Positions 22,785 through 34,985 of a DNA stretch of 64,000 nt are shown here, one piece after another. Origin of the DNA: Cavenderia fasciculata (taxonomy: Eukaryota; Evosea; Eumycetozoa; Acytosteliales; Cavenderiaceae); the NCBI RefSeq assembly GCF_000203815.1, contig NW_004457708.1, positions 930,001 to 994,000 of the forward strand, in the 5' to 3' direction. The notes under the pieces are model-generated. The model saw only the letters and a list, made by a program, of their open reading frames with translations. It did not search any database and had not been told where the DNA came from. Both the position numbers and the translations under genes were made by a program. Every line of letters begins with the position of its first letter. Position 1 is the stretch's first letter.

Positions 22785-24676
22785 TTATTCATCACCATCT
22801 TCATCTTCTTCATCTTCTTCTTTTTCATCTTCATCTTCTTTTTCATCATCTTCTTCTTTATCATTTTCTTCTTCATCTTTATCATCATTGTCGTCATCTT
22901 TATCACTTTCACTTTCTTCATCTTCACTTTCATCAATTTCAATACAAGTGTCAGAGATTTTGAATTGACCATGATCTGCGTCGACATTAAGGAATAGCTT
23001 TGTGTGTTTGTCTTTTGGTAGGACGATGATTCCACCAACCATTGTATCCTTTTCAATTAGCATAAAACTATTGCTATTAGGACATCTTCGAATTTCAAAT
23101 TCAAATTGACCATCAATAATCAATCTCGATACATTTGTATGATTGACAATATCTACCAAGTTGACACTATAATCTGACAAACCTTCATTATTGTTATGGT
23201 AATAGGTCAGTGTTGTGATGGTGTAGGGAAGGAGCAGTTGTTTGGATTCATAGAGTTGGGTGTGTGTGTCTTGGTTGTTGTTGACGATTTGGATCTTGTC
23301 GGTTGCAGTGACCAGTACAATTTATAGCTCATCGTCAATGTCAGTGCAGTCAATGATGTGGGCACGCAGATGGCTGATGGAATACGTTCGGATTCACCAT
23401 CAAAGTTGTAGTTTAGCGATGTCAGTGTTGGTGGCACTGGTACTGGCACTGACCTGCGAGTAGGCGGTTTATTCTGGTACGACCAAGCCAATACACGGAG
23501 ATTGGGTGGGAAACGGACAGGAGTACACGATGGATACGCGTACTGACTGAGATACAATTCAACGACTGAATTTGGAATGATATCACTTGTCATCAGACCA
23601 TGGTATCCATTCAACTCGAGTATTTCGACACCGTTTGGAATGAGTCCTGGTGTTATAGCATCGTCGGTAAATTCAAACAAACGTAATTCTTTCACCGATG
23701 ACGGGATGAAACCTGGGGCAAGTTTGCCCGATAGACAGTCGACGGTTAGCGAGGTTAGTGTCGATGGTAAAACGAGTGTGTGGCTGGCATCACTACGATA
23801 AGAGATGGAGAGCTTCTCGAGTGTGGCTGGGATTAAGTCGGTCTTGAGACCACCAATATTTGACAAGAATAGATGTTTGAGTGTTGGTGGGAGAAGGAAT
23901 TCGTCCGAGATAGAGGTCGCTGAATCAGAGCTTACCGATAAAGAGAGACTGACCAACGAGGTGAGATGGGTGACATTGATGCGAGGTATCAATTTCTGCA
24001 TCCATTTGATCTTGAGGTGGAGTAGAGTCTGCGTTCGCAGACTCTCAAGAATGGCACCCAAATCCTTTTCACCAGTTGAATGAATGGTCACCGATGTTAT
24101 GGTAGATGGCCACGATTTGATCGTTGGATAATGCAATTTGACCTGCATCTTTAACTTTTTGACACTGCAAGGAAAGAAATCCTTATCGATGGTACCTGTG
24201 CAATCAGCTGTCACTAAAACCTCGACATGTTCTGGTACCTTGGTCGTAGATAAATCTGCTTGCAAGACTTTCAACTTCCTGCCAAGCGTTGTTTTGACAC
24301 TTTCGTTGATGAGATTGGAGAATGCATTCATGTGACGATTAGATGGGTCATGTGCTGCCGCTGTATTTTTAAACCATACAATATTGCGAGGAAGAGGATC
24401 TGTTGTTGCGTTGCTATGGTCTTTACATATCTTTTCAAACTTTAATCTAATGTTGTTGTAGAATGCTTTACAAGTCATCATCAAACAAATCACATCCACA
24501 TTGTTTTCAACATGACTAATAATGTTGAGGATTACCAAATCTGATAATTGGTTGATTGTTCCAACACTAGAAGTTCGTTTGGTTTTATTCACTACTGTAG
24601 GTACAGCAGCAGTGTTACGAACACTACTACTTCTACGATTACTACTATTTGCACTACTTCTCCTTTTTGGTGGCAT
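22785..24676 (-). CDS. FNIP/LRR-like repeat protein with acidic tail, apparent frameshift
   Basis: One gene read in two frames. It starts at 24676 (MPPKRRSSANSSNRRSS, basic and Ser-rich). An F-box-like segment follows (INQLSDLVILNIISHVENNV ... MMTCKAFYNNI), then about ten solenoid repeats in the FNIP/LRR style of dictyostelids (FIPSSVKELRLFEF, LIPNGVEILELNGY, IIPNSVVELYLSQY, FPPNLRVLAWSY). The first frame ends at 23207. Near 23313-23320 the paralogue-like sequence passes to the next frame, which continues VLVTATDKIQIVNNNQ, LPYTITTLTYYHNNNEG, NHTNVSRLIIDGQFEFEI, RRCPNSNSFMLIEKDTMVGG to a Asp/Glu/Lys-rich end at 22785. That C-terminal block is known to follow FNIP repeats in dictyostelid proteins (family knowledge). 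A missing single base explains it; it may be real or a sequencing error. It probably acts as an F-box/FNIP substrate adaptor (inference). Confidence 0.72.
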
Positions 24677-24919
24677 TTATTAGTATATAACTACTGCATA
24701 CTACTACTGTTTGATGTTGAGTTGTTTAACCCGACCCATCTTCTTTTTCTTTTGGACCTGTATTGTCATCAAGATGCAAGGTGGCAAGATTTTATTTGTT
24801 TAGTGGAACTCTCTAAAAAGAACACCACTTCACTTTTTATTTATTTTTTTTCTTACTTTGTCATGTGACCACTTTGAAATCGAAACGATCGATTACTTTA
24901 ATCTAGATAACAATCGGTT

Positions 24920-27127
24920 TTAATTTTGAATATATTGATTGACTAGATCTAATATTTCATAATAAGAATTCTCTGTGAGATAGTCTATTACAAATGGAGC
25001 AACATTCTCTTTTGGAATAATACGATTGTCCAATAGAAATTTTACGACTTGGATATGTTGATCTTCAGCAAATGGACCAACATTTAAAGCATGGTTGCTA
25101 CATCCTTCAGAACGATTTTTGTAAAGAAATTCTACAATATTTAAATGACCTCCCTGCGCAGCTGCATTCATAGCATAAATGCCACATCCTTCTGTACGAT
25201 TATAATGTAAAAACTAAATGTAAATAATGAACATGTTGGTTAGATGGATCCCGGTAGATATATGATACAATTGTGCTTATACTCACTTTGACTACTTCAA
25301 AATGACCATGCTCAGCGGCATTATGCATAGCACTAGTTGTACATCCTTCAGAGCGATTTTGGTGTAGGAATTGAACAACCTCTAAAATCCTTCCTTCATC
25401 GGGGCTGTCATTGTGTGAATAAGCTGTAGGAACAGCATCCATAGTATATCTATTACATGGTTCAGTACGATTAAAATGTAAAAACTAAATGATAGATAGA
25501 TAGATATTAGAGTATTAGTATTGACAATAATATATTTAAAAATATATATATTTACTTTAACTATATCCAATTGAGCATATGATGCAGCCATGTCCATAGC
25601 ACTAGACCAAAAACTTAGGTTTGGATAATGCTTATGTAGAAATTGAATAATATCCAATCTTCCCAATTCAATTGCATAACGAATGACTCTGGTTACAAAA
25701 GAGAATCCAATTCCATTTTCATAAAGGAATGTCATCATCTCTACTGTTATCTTTCTACAATCCCATAAAACAACTGGTTCAATGATAAATCCTTCTGGTC
25801 TATTTTTAAACAAAAACTATAAATCAACAAAAGAATTATTAATAACAATCTGAAAAGTAAAAAGAATAGTAATCCTAAATATTTAAATATTTAAATACCT
25901 TGGCTATTTCTAGATTTCCACTCTCTGCTGCTTCTTTGATGGCTTCAATTGTAAATCCCTCAGTTCGTTCTAGAAGAAGAAATTCAATGGCATCCATTTT
26001 ACCATTCGTAGCAGCATTTTTGATAGCGTTTGTTGTGCATCCTTCAGTTCTGTGTCTATGAAGGAATTGGATGATTGACAAATGGCCAGCATTATCCATA
26101 GCATCAGTAGTTGCACCCTCACTACGATGTTGATGTAAAAAGGTTAAAATATCCAAATGGCCTCTTTCTGCTGCTACATCCATACCTCTAGTAGTACATC
26201 CCTCAGTTCTATGTTCATGTAAGAACTAAATAATAATAATTTTAGAAAAATATATAAGAATAGGTACATATATTATATATATATATATATATATTTACAT
26301 ACTTTAATAATATCAAAATGACCTTCATACGCAGCACCCTCCATAGCATCAGTTAAACATCCTTCTGTTCTATTAAAATGGAGAAACTATAATAATGAAT
26401 CATAAATATTAGTATTCATTCATGTTCATTCACTTTTACTTTTATATTATATTTATGTACATACTTTGACAACATCAAGATGACCATTGGTAGCTGCAGA
26501 ATTCATAGCACCAACTGAGCAACCTTCAGTACGACGATCATGAAGATACTGTACAACGGATAGATGGCCAGCGGCTGCGGCGAGGTCCATTGCATCGGTG
26601 GAGCATTTAATGTTTTTGATCTTTTGGTCCAATAGTTGAACGAGTGAGAGTACACCAGTGTCGGCAGCAATATCCAAATAGGTAGATCTTTCAGCAATGT
26701 CGTGGTACTTGTCAAGGATAAACTCTAAAATGTCTGGATTACGAGCTCTTACAATGTCACCGATTGGATCCATCCCTCTAGAAAGCTGAGCTACAAGGTC
26801 ATACTCGGTCGACCATGCCAATAGATTGGTCAATGTCTCCAGGGTTGCATTTGGGTGTCTGCACAACCCAGCGATCACATACATTCTTCGTTCAGACAAT
26901 ACTTTATCCTTTTCAGGTAGATAATGTTTGATAAACTGCCATGGCATACCATACTTGTGCACCATGCCAAGATAAGGCAACTTGACAATATCCTTTCCTT
27001 TTAGAGATGTTCTATGAGCACCATTCTTGTTTTGACCTTTCACCACTTGTTTTGTAATCTCTTCAACTTGTTGAAATATTAATCTTCTAATATAAGATAC
27101 ACCAAGTATATCTTTAATTGTTGTCAT
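24920..27127 (-). CDS. Ankyrin-repeat protein, exon-cassette family (member G1)
   Basis: Predicted 608 residues. Exons on the minus strand are 27127-26465, 26386-26303, 26225-25899, 25816-25556, 25484-25287 and 25213-24920, all phase 0; the second is an 84-nt single-unit cassette. The head is IKDILGVSYIRRLIFQQVEE, KGKDIVKLPYLGMVHKYGMP, FIKHYLPEKDKVLSERRMY and CRHPNATLETLTNLLAWSTE. Repeat units include FLHRHRTEGCTTNAIKNAA and FLHQNRSEGCTTSAMHNAA. The C-terminus is YYEILDLVNQYIQN. It forms a divergent pair with G2 (27352-29643). Both have a first exon of exactly 663 nt and a total of 608 residues, though the later exon lengths differ. No frame damage was seen. Confidence 0.86.
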
Positions 27128-27351
27128 TATTAAGTATTATTTCTATCTTTGAAAAAAAAATAATAATGATGATAATCTTTGCTCGGTTTCTTGGGTTCCA
27201 CGCAAGTGACATCATCATCATAGATTCATTTACAAAAAAATCTAATTTTCTTTTCACTTTCTTTTTTCGCTTTTTCCTTCTCAAATTAATTGCATTTATA
27301 GGATCACTCATCGACGACTCATTTGTAATCATTACCATAGTAGTATCAAAC
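27128..27351. promoter_or_regulatory. Shared divergent promoter of the G1/G2 ankyrin pair
   Basis: Only 224 bp separate the two start codons, so both promoters and 5' leaders must lie here. It is T-rich toward G2 (TTTTCTTTTCACTTTCTTTTTTCGC near 27245). I see no defined motif. Co-regulation is inference from the spacing. Confidence 0.5.
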
Positions 27352-29643
27352 ATGACATGTACATTTATTAATCTTATTAGAGTACCATATATCAGACAGG
27401 TAATATTCAATAGTTTTACTGTACTCTATTCTAAATCAAGTGATGATGATGATGAATTTGGACTTGACAAGGCAGCAAAAAAAGGTAGAGATATCATCAA
27501 TTCACCACGTCTTGCTATGATAAGCAAGTATGCAATGCCATGGGACTTTATCAAACATTATCTACCATCTGAAAAGGAAAAGGTGGTACTTGGTAGAAGA
27601 ATGCAGGTAATCAAAGAGTACTGTGCACATCCCAATGCAACCTATGATACATTGTTAAAACTATTGGAATGGTCACCAGAATTTGAATATCGCTCTGATT
27701 TGGCATTTGGTGTTGTTAAACGAGGTCATATCAAAATACTAGAGTACTGGATCAACAAATTCCCTCAAATCAAATTACAAGATGATTTACTCGTTGTTGC
27801 AGCTGTCAACGGTCACCTTCCAATCGTTCAATTATTAAATACATTTCCTTCAATGCAAGATAAAGATTACAGTGAGGAATTGATGATGGATAAAGTTGCA
27901 AAGAATGGACATTTATCAGTGGTAAAGTGGTTGCATATCAACAGGAGTGATGTAGGGTGCACTCAAGATGCTATAGATGGGGCAGCATCGAATGGTCATT
28001 TAGATGTTATCAAGGTATGTATAAATTATTTAGAAAACTATATTTTTACAATCATCATCAGATGAATTAATCTCTCTCTCTCTCCTATCTAGTTTTTACA
28101 TGAGAATCGTTCAGAAGGATGTTCAACCAGCGCTATGAATAATGCTGCTTTGAATGACCATTTGCCAATTATCGAATTCCTTCATAAACACAGAACTGAA
28201 GGATGCACTGTTGATGCTATGGATCTGGCGGCATTGAATGGTTATCTAAACATATTAAAGGTAGAATCTAATTTAAATAGTACCAATATATATATATATA
28301 TATTCATTTACTAATTATTATTTCCAACCTACCTACCTACCTACCCTACTCTCTCTTTATCATTATAGTTTTTACATGAGAATCGTATAGAGGGAGCTTC
28401 AGAGTTTGCATTAAATCAATCACCTAACCTCGAGATTGCCCAATTCCTTCATTATAATCGCTCAGAAGGATGCACAACACTTGCCATGGATAACGCCGTT
28501 ATCAACGAAAGCATGGATGTTTTAGAATTCCTTCACACCCATCGTACCGAGGGTTGTTCGATGAGAGCTTACCACTATGCTGCAATGCATGGTCGTCTGG
28601 ACGTATTAAAGGTAGAAAGAATCTAATTTAAATAGTACCTATATATAAATATATATATTCATGTACTAATTATTATTTCCAACCTACCTACCTACTCTCT
28701 CTCTCTCTTTATCTTTATCATTATAGTTTTTACATTTGAATCGTACAGAAGGAAGTTCTTCAAGAGCGATGGATTTGGCCATCCAAAATGATCAAAGTTT
28801 AGAGGTGATATCATTTATTGAATCTGCTTTCAAAAAAGGATGTACACATGCTTCCGTTACAAATGCAATCAACAACAATCGATTGGATATTCTTGAGTTC
28901 CTCCATCAACACTTTCCATCACCAAATATTTGGGTCGATGGGATTAACAATGCATTTTTTGGACATGTTGATTTAAATGTTTTAAAAGTATGTAAAATAT
29001 AAAAAAATAATGAATTATATATATATATATTTGTATAATTAATTATTAATTCATTAATTATTATTATTTTAGTTTTTGGTTAATAATCGTACAGAAAGAA
29101 TACCAGGTGGAAGGGCAATCGATTATGCCGCAAAAGCAGGAGATTTAGAGTCTGTTAAATTTTTTATTGCCAATGGTATGACACCAAATGTTGGATATTC
29201 AAATGATAGCACAATGGATTTCGCTGCTTCACATGGGCATTTAGAATTAGTAAAGGTATAAATAATATATTATATTATATAATATTATATATATATATGA
29301 GACTTGTGTTAACATTTTATTTCCATTTTAATAGTTTTTACATGAAAATCGCTCTGAAGGATGTACAAGTCATGCTATGACTTTGGCAGCTCGAAATGGT
29401 CACACCGAGGTTGTAGAATATCTTTATAAAAATCGTACAGAAGGATGTACAAGCTCTGTTTTCTTTATTGGAGTAGATGCTAAAGACGACCAACACTATC
29501 AAGCAGTCAAATTTATTTTGGACAATCACATCCTTCCAAAGGGTGATATTGATGATTCTTTGGCATGCCGACTAGCAGAGAATCATCAATATGAAATAGT
29601 AGATCTAGTCAATCAATATATTCAAAAATTAAATTTAAACTAA
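27352..29643 (+). CDS. Ankyrin-repeat protein, exon-cassette family (member G2)
   Basis: Predicted 608 residues. Exons are 27352-28014, 28093-28260, 28369-28611, 28727-28987, 29073-29255 and 29335-29643, all phase 0. The 168-nt second exon is exactly two 84-nt units. The head is FINLIRVPYIRQVIFNSFTV, KGRDIINSPRLAMISKYAMP, DFIKHYLPSEKEKVVLGRR and CAHPNATYDTLLKLLEWSPE. Units include FLHENRSEGCSTSAMNNAA and FLHYNRSEGCTTLAMDNAV. The C-terminus YEIVDLVNQYIQKL matches G1. The start was taken at MTCTFINLIR because it aligns with the other heads; the open frame runs further upstream through the spacer without family similarity. Donors are GTATGT, GTAGAA (twice), GTATGT and GTATAA. Introns 2 and 3 share a CCTACCTACC stretch. 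Confidence 0.86.
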
Positions 29644-30414
29644 ACTAAAAACTTTCCATTCTTTTAGGAAATGAAATAAAAATGGAAGAAATACAAGGTT
29701 GACCAAATCAGGCATCACATAGACATATAACTTAATTATAGGATACTGAAAGACAAGTCATCAATATTAATAATATACAAAAATGACAAGAAAACATTAT
29801 AATATTATATTATATTCTCTCAATGTCCTTCCAGAGTATGAAAAGATCTTGTTGATCAAAAGAGAAAAGATGAGTGGAGTAATCGTACAACAATCTATCG
29901 AAAATAGTAAATCAATAATATATACCGTAACGGTGACGAGTGACACCTCTGATCCATCCACCCACCCACACACAATTGCAAGAGGGAGGTGGTAAAATTG
30001 GATCATCATTTTTTAAAATGATAATAATGGCACTCAACACTATTATTAATTTATTTATTTATTTATTTATTTTAGAACGGATATGTGGTGGTGTTTTGTA
30101 ACAGGTCAATTGAACATCGACGATTCTAATGATTGATTGGTAGAGTTGTATTTTATATAATATTAATATCAATCAATCAATTATTATGTTCATTTTACAC
30201 ACATAATGGTATCATCAAAAGATAGATGATTCAAAAACAGGATACATAGATGGACATGTGATTAGATTGATTGATTGTGAATGATCACTCATTCATTCAT
30301 TCATTCATTTAAAAAAAATTATTGTTTTAATTTTAAAAATAATTTTATAATCATCTTTCTTTATCATATCATTCATTTCTAAAACCATTTTATAGTTTAT
30401 AGTTTTTCATTAAA
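29644..30414. other. Intergenic spacer
   Basis: About 770 bp between G2 and the surface-protein gene. It includes TTTA/ATTC short tandem repeats (about 30047-30075 and 30290-30310) and an AT-rich leader. Short open frames are present on both strands over 29783-30009 but lack similarity or biased codon use. No gene is called. Confidence 0.5.
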
Positions 30415-30704
30415 ATGATATCATTAAAATTAATAATATCAATTATTTTTATAGTAATTGGGTATTGTAATACTTTGTCATTTGAAAATAAAACAATAGT
30501 TTTGGAAATTGGTAATCATGATCAAATTAAAATAATCAATTCACCACCATCCGGCAAGCCAAATGACCAACAACCAACAACAACTATTCTCAACTTGGCA
30601 AGTCAACCTTTTAAATCACCATTTTTCAAAATCGACAATACAACATTCCAAGTCTATACTTTTGAAAACCAAACTACCATTTCCCAATCATCGGTAGAAT
30701 TTAA

Positions 30705-30789
<85 letters not shown>

Positions 30790-33245
30790 ACTACCAATAG
30801 TATCTTGGCTCTTGATACTCAAGTTGTCAATTCCTCATTGACTCTTTCAAATAGTAGTTTAATATCTTTTCCATTTAATTCTACTCATTCCATTATTAGT
30901 TCAAGTATGTAAACAATAATAATTGTAATATGGTTTCATATATTTCTAAACATATTTAATATTAATTCTTTTTTAAAAGATCAAAGTTTAATATATTTAG
31001 GTGATTCAAAGATTATAAAAAGTGAATTAAATATTCAAAATAATAGTAAATTATTATTCTTTAATCATTCAATGATTGATGGTAGTATAGTTAAATTGGA
31101 TCAATCCATTTTTGGAACCAATTATCTTGTTTTGACAAATTCCTCCAAATTAATTTTAAATCATTCAAAATTAATATTATTCAATGTATGAAAGAAGATA
31201 AACAAAATAATTTAGTTAAGTATATTAATCTTTTTTCATTTATTTATTATGTTTTTAGGAAACATCAACTATAGAAATTAAAACCAATTCAACATTAAAT
31301 TTAATCAATAATACATATGTATATAATACAGTTGTCATACTTGATAATAATAATTCATTATCATTTAAATCAATGAAAACTTTAAACTCTTCCATTGTAC
31401 GTTAATTTAAATATGACCAAGTGCTATTCATATTAACCTAAATTAATTTAATTCATTCATTTAAATTTGTTTGTTTCATCTCATCAGAACAATCATCATG
31501 TTGTTATTGAAAATTCCACAACCATTTTAAATATTCCACCAATTACAAAAAATAGAAAACCATCGTCGTCATCATCATCAGTCAATGATAAATATACAGT
31601 AATATCATCCGATTCAATTATACGATCAAATATGAATTATGAAGTACCATTCAACCATTATTATCTAAACTCTTTGGTCTTCAACTTGACCAATGTTCAA
31701 CTATTCGTTCCAGAGGTATCCATATTCAATTCCAACTTTACATTTTCAAATGGTCTCATTCAATTAAATATTGGTAATGGTAAATCTTTTATTTTTATTG
31801 TAAGAAAGAAACTTTTGAAAATAGAAAAAAAGAAAAACAAGGTAAGAAAAATATTTATTTTATTTATTTATTTTATCATTTTAGAATTCAACCGTTTCAA
31901 TTAAAGATACTGTCATTTTACAAATGCAATTGATTTTTAATAATAATCCAAAGATTAATATGGTATGATTACAAACTTTAAAAAAATGGAAAGAATAGAC
32001 GTTTCATTATTCATTTATTAACTTTATGTTTTTATTTTTTAAAAAAGACAAAAACAATTATTGAATCATCACCAATAATTATTAGAAACCAAAAAATAAT
32101 TACTGGACAGGAAAGGGATGTACTTGATTTATATCTTAGTAGTTCGTCTGTATTTTTGGAGAAAAATAGTTCATTTGAATCATACAATTTTACAACACTG
32201 ATTGATGGTACTGGTCATTCATTCTGGTCAATCGATCAAACATCATCGATTGAAGGACAAATGCAACTCTATGGATCATTGGATTGCTATGGAACGATGG
32301 GTTCAACCAAGAAAGTAAATAACATTCATGTTGTTGGTGCTCTATTCATGACTCCAACTTCAAACCTAAATATTTTTGTAAATGATGAATCAAAATATAC
32401 AAAATGTGAGTAAACCCGACCAAAATACCTATTATTAAAACATATTAACAAAAAATAATGATTTATTTTATATTTTTGTAGATATAATTGAACAAGGAGG
32501 TAAAATATTTGGAAATATTACAATTTATCTAACTATGAAATCAATTCGAGAAGGAGCAGAATATCAAATCATATCAACAACCAATAATCAAGAAAAACAA
32601 TTATTATTGGATGATGATGCTGTTGTCTTTTTCAAATTAATTCAACAAGTTGTTGTTTTGGTAGAGGATGAAGATGGTGATATGGTAGAGATGCTTGCTA
32701 ATCGTATTATTGACTATCCATTAAACAATACATCAATTTCGTTGGTACCACTATTGATCAAGGATAATAGTGGAGGATGGAAGGTTATTTTTGCATCACC
32801 ATTCTTTTTTTACCCAAGACATGGTGAGCATGGATCAAGAGGTGTCGGAGGGTACAAAAACAATGATTCAGTATCCATTGTGGCAGCAGTCGCATCAATA
32901 CTAGTAGTCATATTATTTTGTTTTGTTGCATTATGCATTTTCATCAATCGACATGCCATCAATAGATTATTGACCAATACCAATCTATTTTCAAAGTATA
33001 ACAAAGATAATAACAACAATAATAATAATAATAATGACAAAAAGCAACCAACAACAACAAATGTAGCAGACAAATATTTAGATACTATTACTACTACCGA
33101 TGATATCGGTAATAATAGTGGTGTAGTTATAGACCGTCCAATAGTGAATTACAGTCATACTATTACATTGGAGCAAGAAGAACAAGTTGGTAATTTAGAA
33201 CCAGTCCAAAACAGTCAATCTTATCCTGTATCTATTATCTTTTAA
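30415..33245 (+). CDS. Single-pass surface protein, Asn/Ser/Thr-rich ectodomain (paralogue type 1)
   Basis: Predicted about 781 residues. Exons are 30415-30904, 30980-31185, 31259-31396, 31488-31799, 31885-31962, 32048-32405 and 32482-33245, with consistent phases. A second possible donor for exon 4 lies at 31842, adding 14 Lys-rich residues. A signal peptide is evident (MISLKLIISIIFIVIGYCNT). The ectodomain is made of short beta-like segments with very many N-x-S/T sites and a run of about 28 Asn coded by AAC. Near the end is one membrane segment (SIVAAVASILVVILFCFVAL) followed by a basic stop-transfer (INRHAINR) and a polar cytoplasmic tail of about 100 residues. I recognise no named domain. 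The layout (many small 5' exons, one long last exon with the membrane span) matches the gene at 39278-41539, so the two are likely distant paralogues. A glycosylated cell-surface role is inferred. Confidence 0.75.
30706..30789 (+). repeat. AAC trinucleotide run coding polyasparagine
   Basis: Twenty-seven AAC codons in a row plus one AAT, in the frame of exon 1 of the surface-protein gene. Near-pure codon identity points to recent slippage. Confidence 0.95.
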
Positions 33246-33282
33246 ATAAATTAATTAATTAAAATAGAAATTATAAATATTA

Positions 33283-33657
33283 TAATGTTATAGTTGTAAT
33301 TATTATTTTATAAACGAACGATTGATTATATCCAAAACCTCATAATTAATTAAAATTCACTTCGATTAAAATGTAAAAACTATAATAATAATAATCATTA
33401 ATATTAAAATAATAAATAAATAAATATAGTTTAGTTTGTTACGAACCTTGACTACTTCCAAATGACCATGGCGCGAAGCTAAATCCATAGCCTCGGTTCT
33501 AAATATTGTTAGAAATGTTGTTGTTTTTGTATTTGTTGTTGTTTCTATATTCACTCTTGAATTATATTTGAATTGAATGAAACTAACCTCTAGATTATAG
33601 ATATAATGGACTGTAAGCCAAGTTCATAGACGTCTCAAAAAATAATGCGAATAATCC
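33283..33657 (-). pseudogene. Collapsed tandem copy of ankyrin member H (mini-gene)
   Basis: Left copy of a duplication whose intact partner is the gene at 34986-37180. Its right part matches the H leader and first codons (compare 33480-33657 with 37120-37290). Its left part matches the H 3' end and last exon junction (compare 33283-33480 with 34954-35400). Everything between is deleted. The deletion joins the head start directly to an ankyrin unit in frame: MNIETTTNTKTTTFLTIFR / TEAMDLASRHGHLEVVK, then the intron (GTTCGT donor) and FLHFNRSEF before a stop. It could encode a 45-residue peptide with intact splice sites, but the domain is no longer complete. Treated as a deletion derivative. 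Confidence 0.75.
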
Positions 33658-34385
33658 CAATGCTACTCTTACCTATACTGAAGAGTATCTCGATGAAGCT
33701 TGTGGTGCTTTCCTTCCAGGTTGTTTCTATTGTCCATGGTCATCTAAATTGACCAGAGAAGTTAAACTATAAATAAATAATCAAATAAATAAATAAATAA
33801 ATCATTGATTTTAAAATAAAAACATTCTATTGAATATATTTCATTTATTCAAGTAAGAAGCTCAAAATTTTTTCTTTACATGAGTTTATTGGGTTCTTGA
33901 AGACTATTTAATTATTATCGAAAGAATGATATTGAATGGAATCGGCTTTGTTTCCAGTTATATTATTTAAAATAAATTCCTTGTCTCTAGGATGATGAGT
34001 TGATATGCATTCAATATTGATGGTTTATTCCAAACAATAGATTATCCAACCAACATGTTTAATACCCTCCGTTACTGAGTGTACTTTGATGTCTAAAGGT
34101 AAAATGATTCTTGATTGACACATTGATGAGGGAGGGGTTTTCAAATACATACAGATCGATCTGATCCTTTTAAATAAAACTCAATATGGTCATCATTTTG
34201 ATTGAAAACCCCAAATCAATTGAACCACCCCTTTTATTTTCTGTATAGGTGTGGTGTTTCAATTGATTTTGTAACTTGGTCTCTGTCAATGATTTATATA
34301 AAGAGAGTCTATACTGGGTTAAAATTGTAGATTGTCCATCTTATGGAAACCAATAAATAGGTTTTTGGATGACATTCAAATCAAA
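33658..34385. other. About 0.73-kb insert-like segment within the duplicated upstream region
   Basis: The two copies of the H upstream region align up to 33657 (left) and 37290 (right), and again from about 34386 and 37346. The left copy carries this 0.73-kb segment where the right has about 55 bp. Near its start is a short coding-like stretch (TYTEEYLDEACGAFLPGCFY, then a stop near 33770) with no recognised family. It also holds a hairpin at 34213-34272. It could be an inserted fragment or material lost from the right copy. No target-site duplication was recognised. Confidence 0.45.
34213..34272. repeat. Inverted repeat (hairpin)
   Basis: CAAATCAATTGAACCACCCC is followed after about 16 bases by GTGGTGTTTCAATTGATTTT, its imperfect reverse complement. 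The outer 12 bases pair perfectly and the inner part pairs with small mismatches. It lies in the 0.73-kb insert-like segment and could be a small transposable-element end, an RNA hairpin or chance. Confidence 0.6.
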
Positions 34386-34419
34386 TCAAATCAACTATTT
34401 TGTCAGGAATAGAAGCGCA

Positions 34420-34953
34420 GAGTAGATAGTTATAGTTTGTTAGTAATACCCAGCTAGACAAGAAGAAGATAATAGTTCGTTGAAATGAATTGATCATCAT
34501 CACGTGATGATTGAGTTTCAACAGCAACAACAAACATTGATGAGCGCAGTTATAAATAGATCCACACACAACTGCGGATTGAACAACAAACAACACTAAA
34601 CAGATATATCTGTTATCACTCGTGCGATGATCATTGTCAAGAGAGAGAAGAAAAGGAAGAAGGAAGGAAGAGTTCTTTACTATAATACAACAAAACAATA
34701 TTGTCACCTATCTACCTACCTGCCTACCTACTACCAACCTACCTACCTACCATACAAAGAGATGTTGACGTGTATCATAACACACAACACAACACAACAC
34801 AAAGCCATCTATAGTTAGCTTCACTATTACTTCATCCATTGTTGTGGTTCCAACAACAGATTCAATGTCAATCAAGGTTGACAACCAAATGCCCTCCTAC
34901 CTCTCCTCTTCCTAAAAGTAAGTTAACCTCCTACCTTTTGTGTGTCGACGATG
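34420..34953. repeat. Direct repeat, left copy (upstream region of ankyrin member H)
   Basis: Nearly the same sequence recurs at about 37400-38072 in the same orientation. A core of about 170 bp (from CGCAGTTATAAATAG through CTATCTACCTACCTGCCTAC) is almost identical. The ends share GTGTGTCGACGATGAT. Together with the collapsed gene copy it defines a tandem duplication of gene plus upstream region. The high identity means it is recent. Confidence 0.88.
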
Positions 34954-34985
34954 ATTAATGTTATAGTTGTAATTATTATTTTATA

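Noticed and set aside
27118-27351. N-terminal extension of the G2 ankyrin protein
   Set aside because: The frame is open, but the sequence is spacer-like and no other family member has residues before the head; the downstream ATG aligns with the paralogues.
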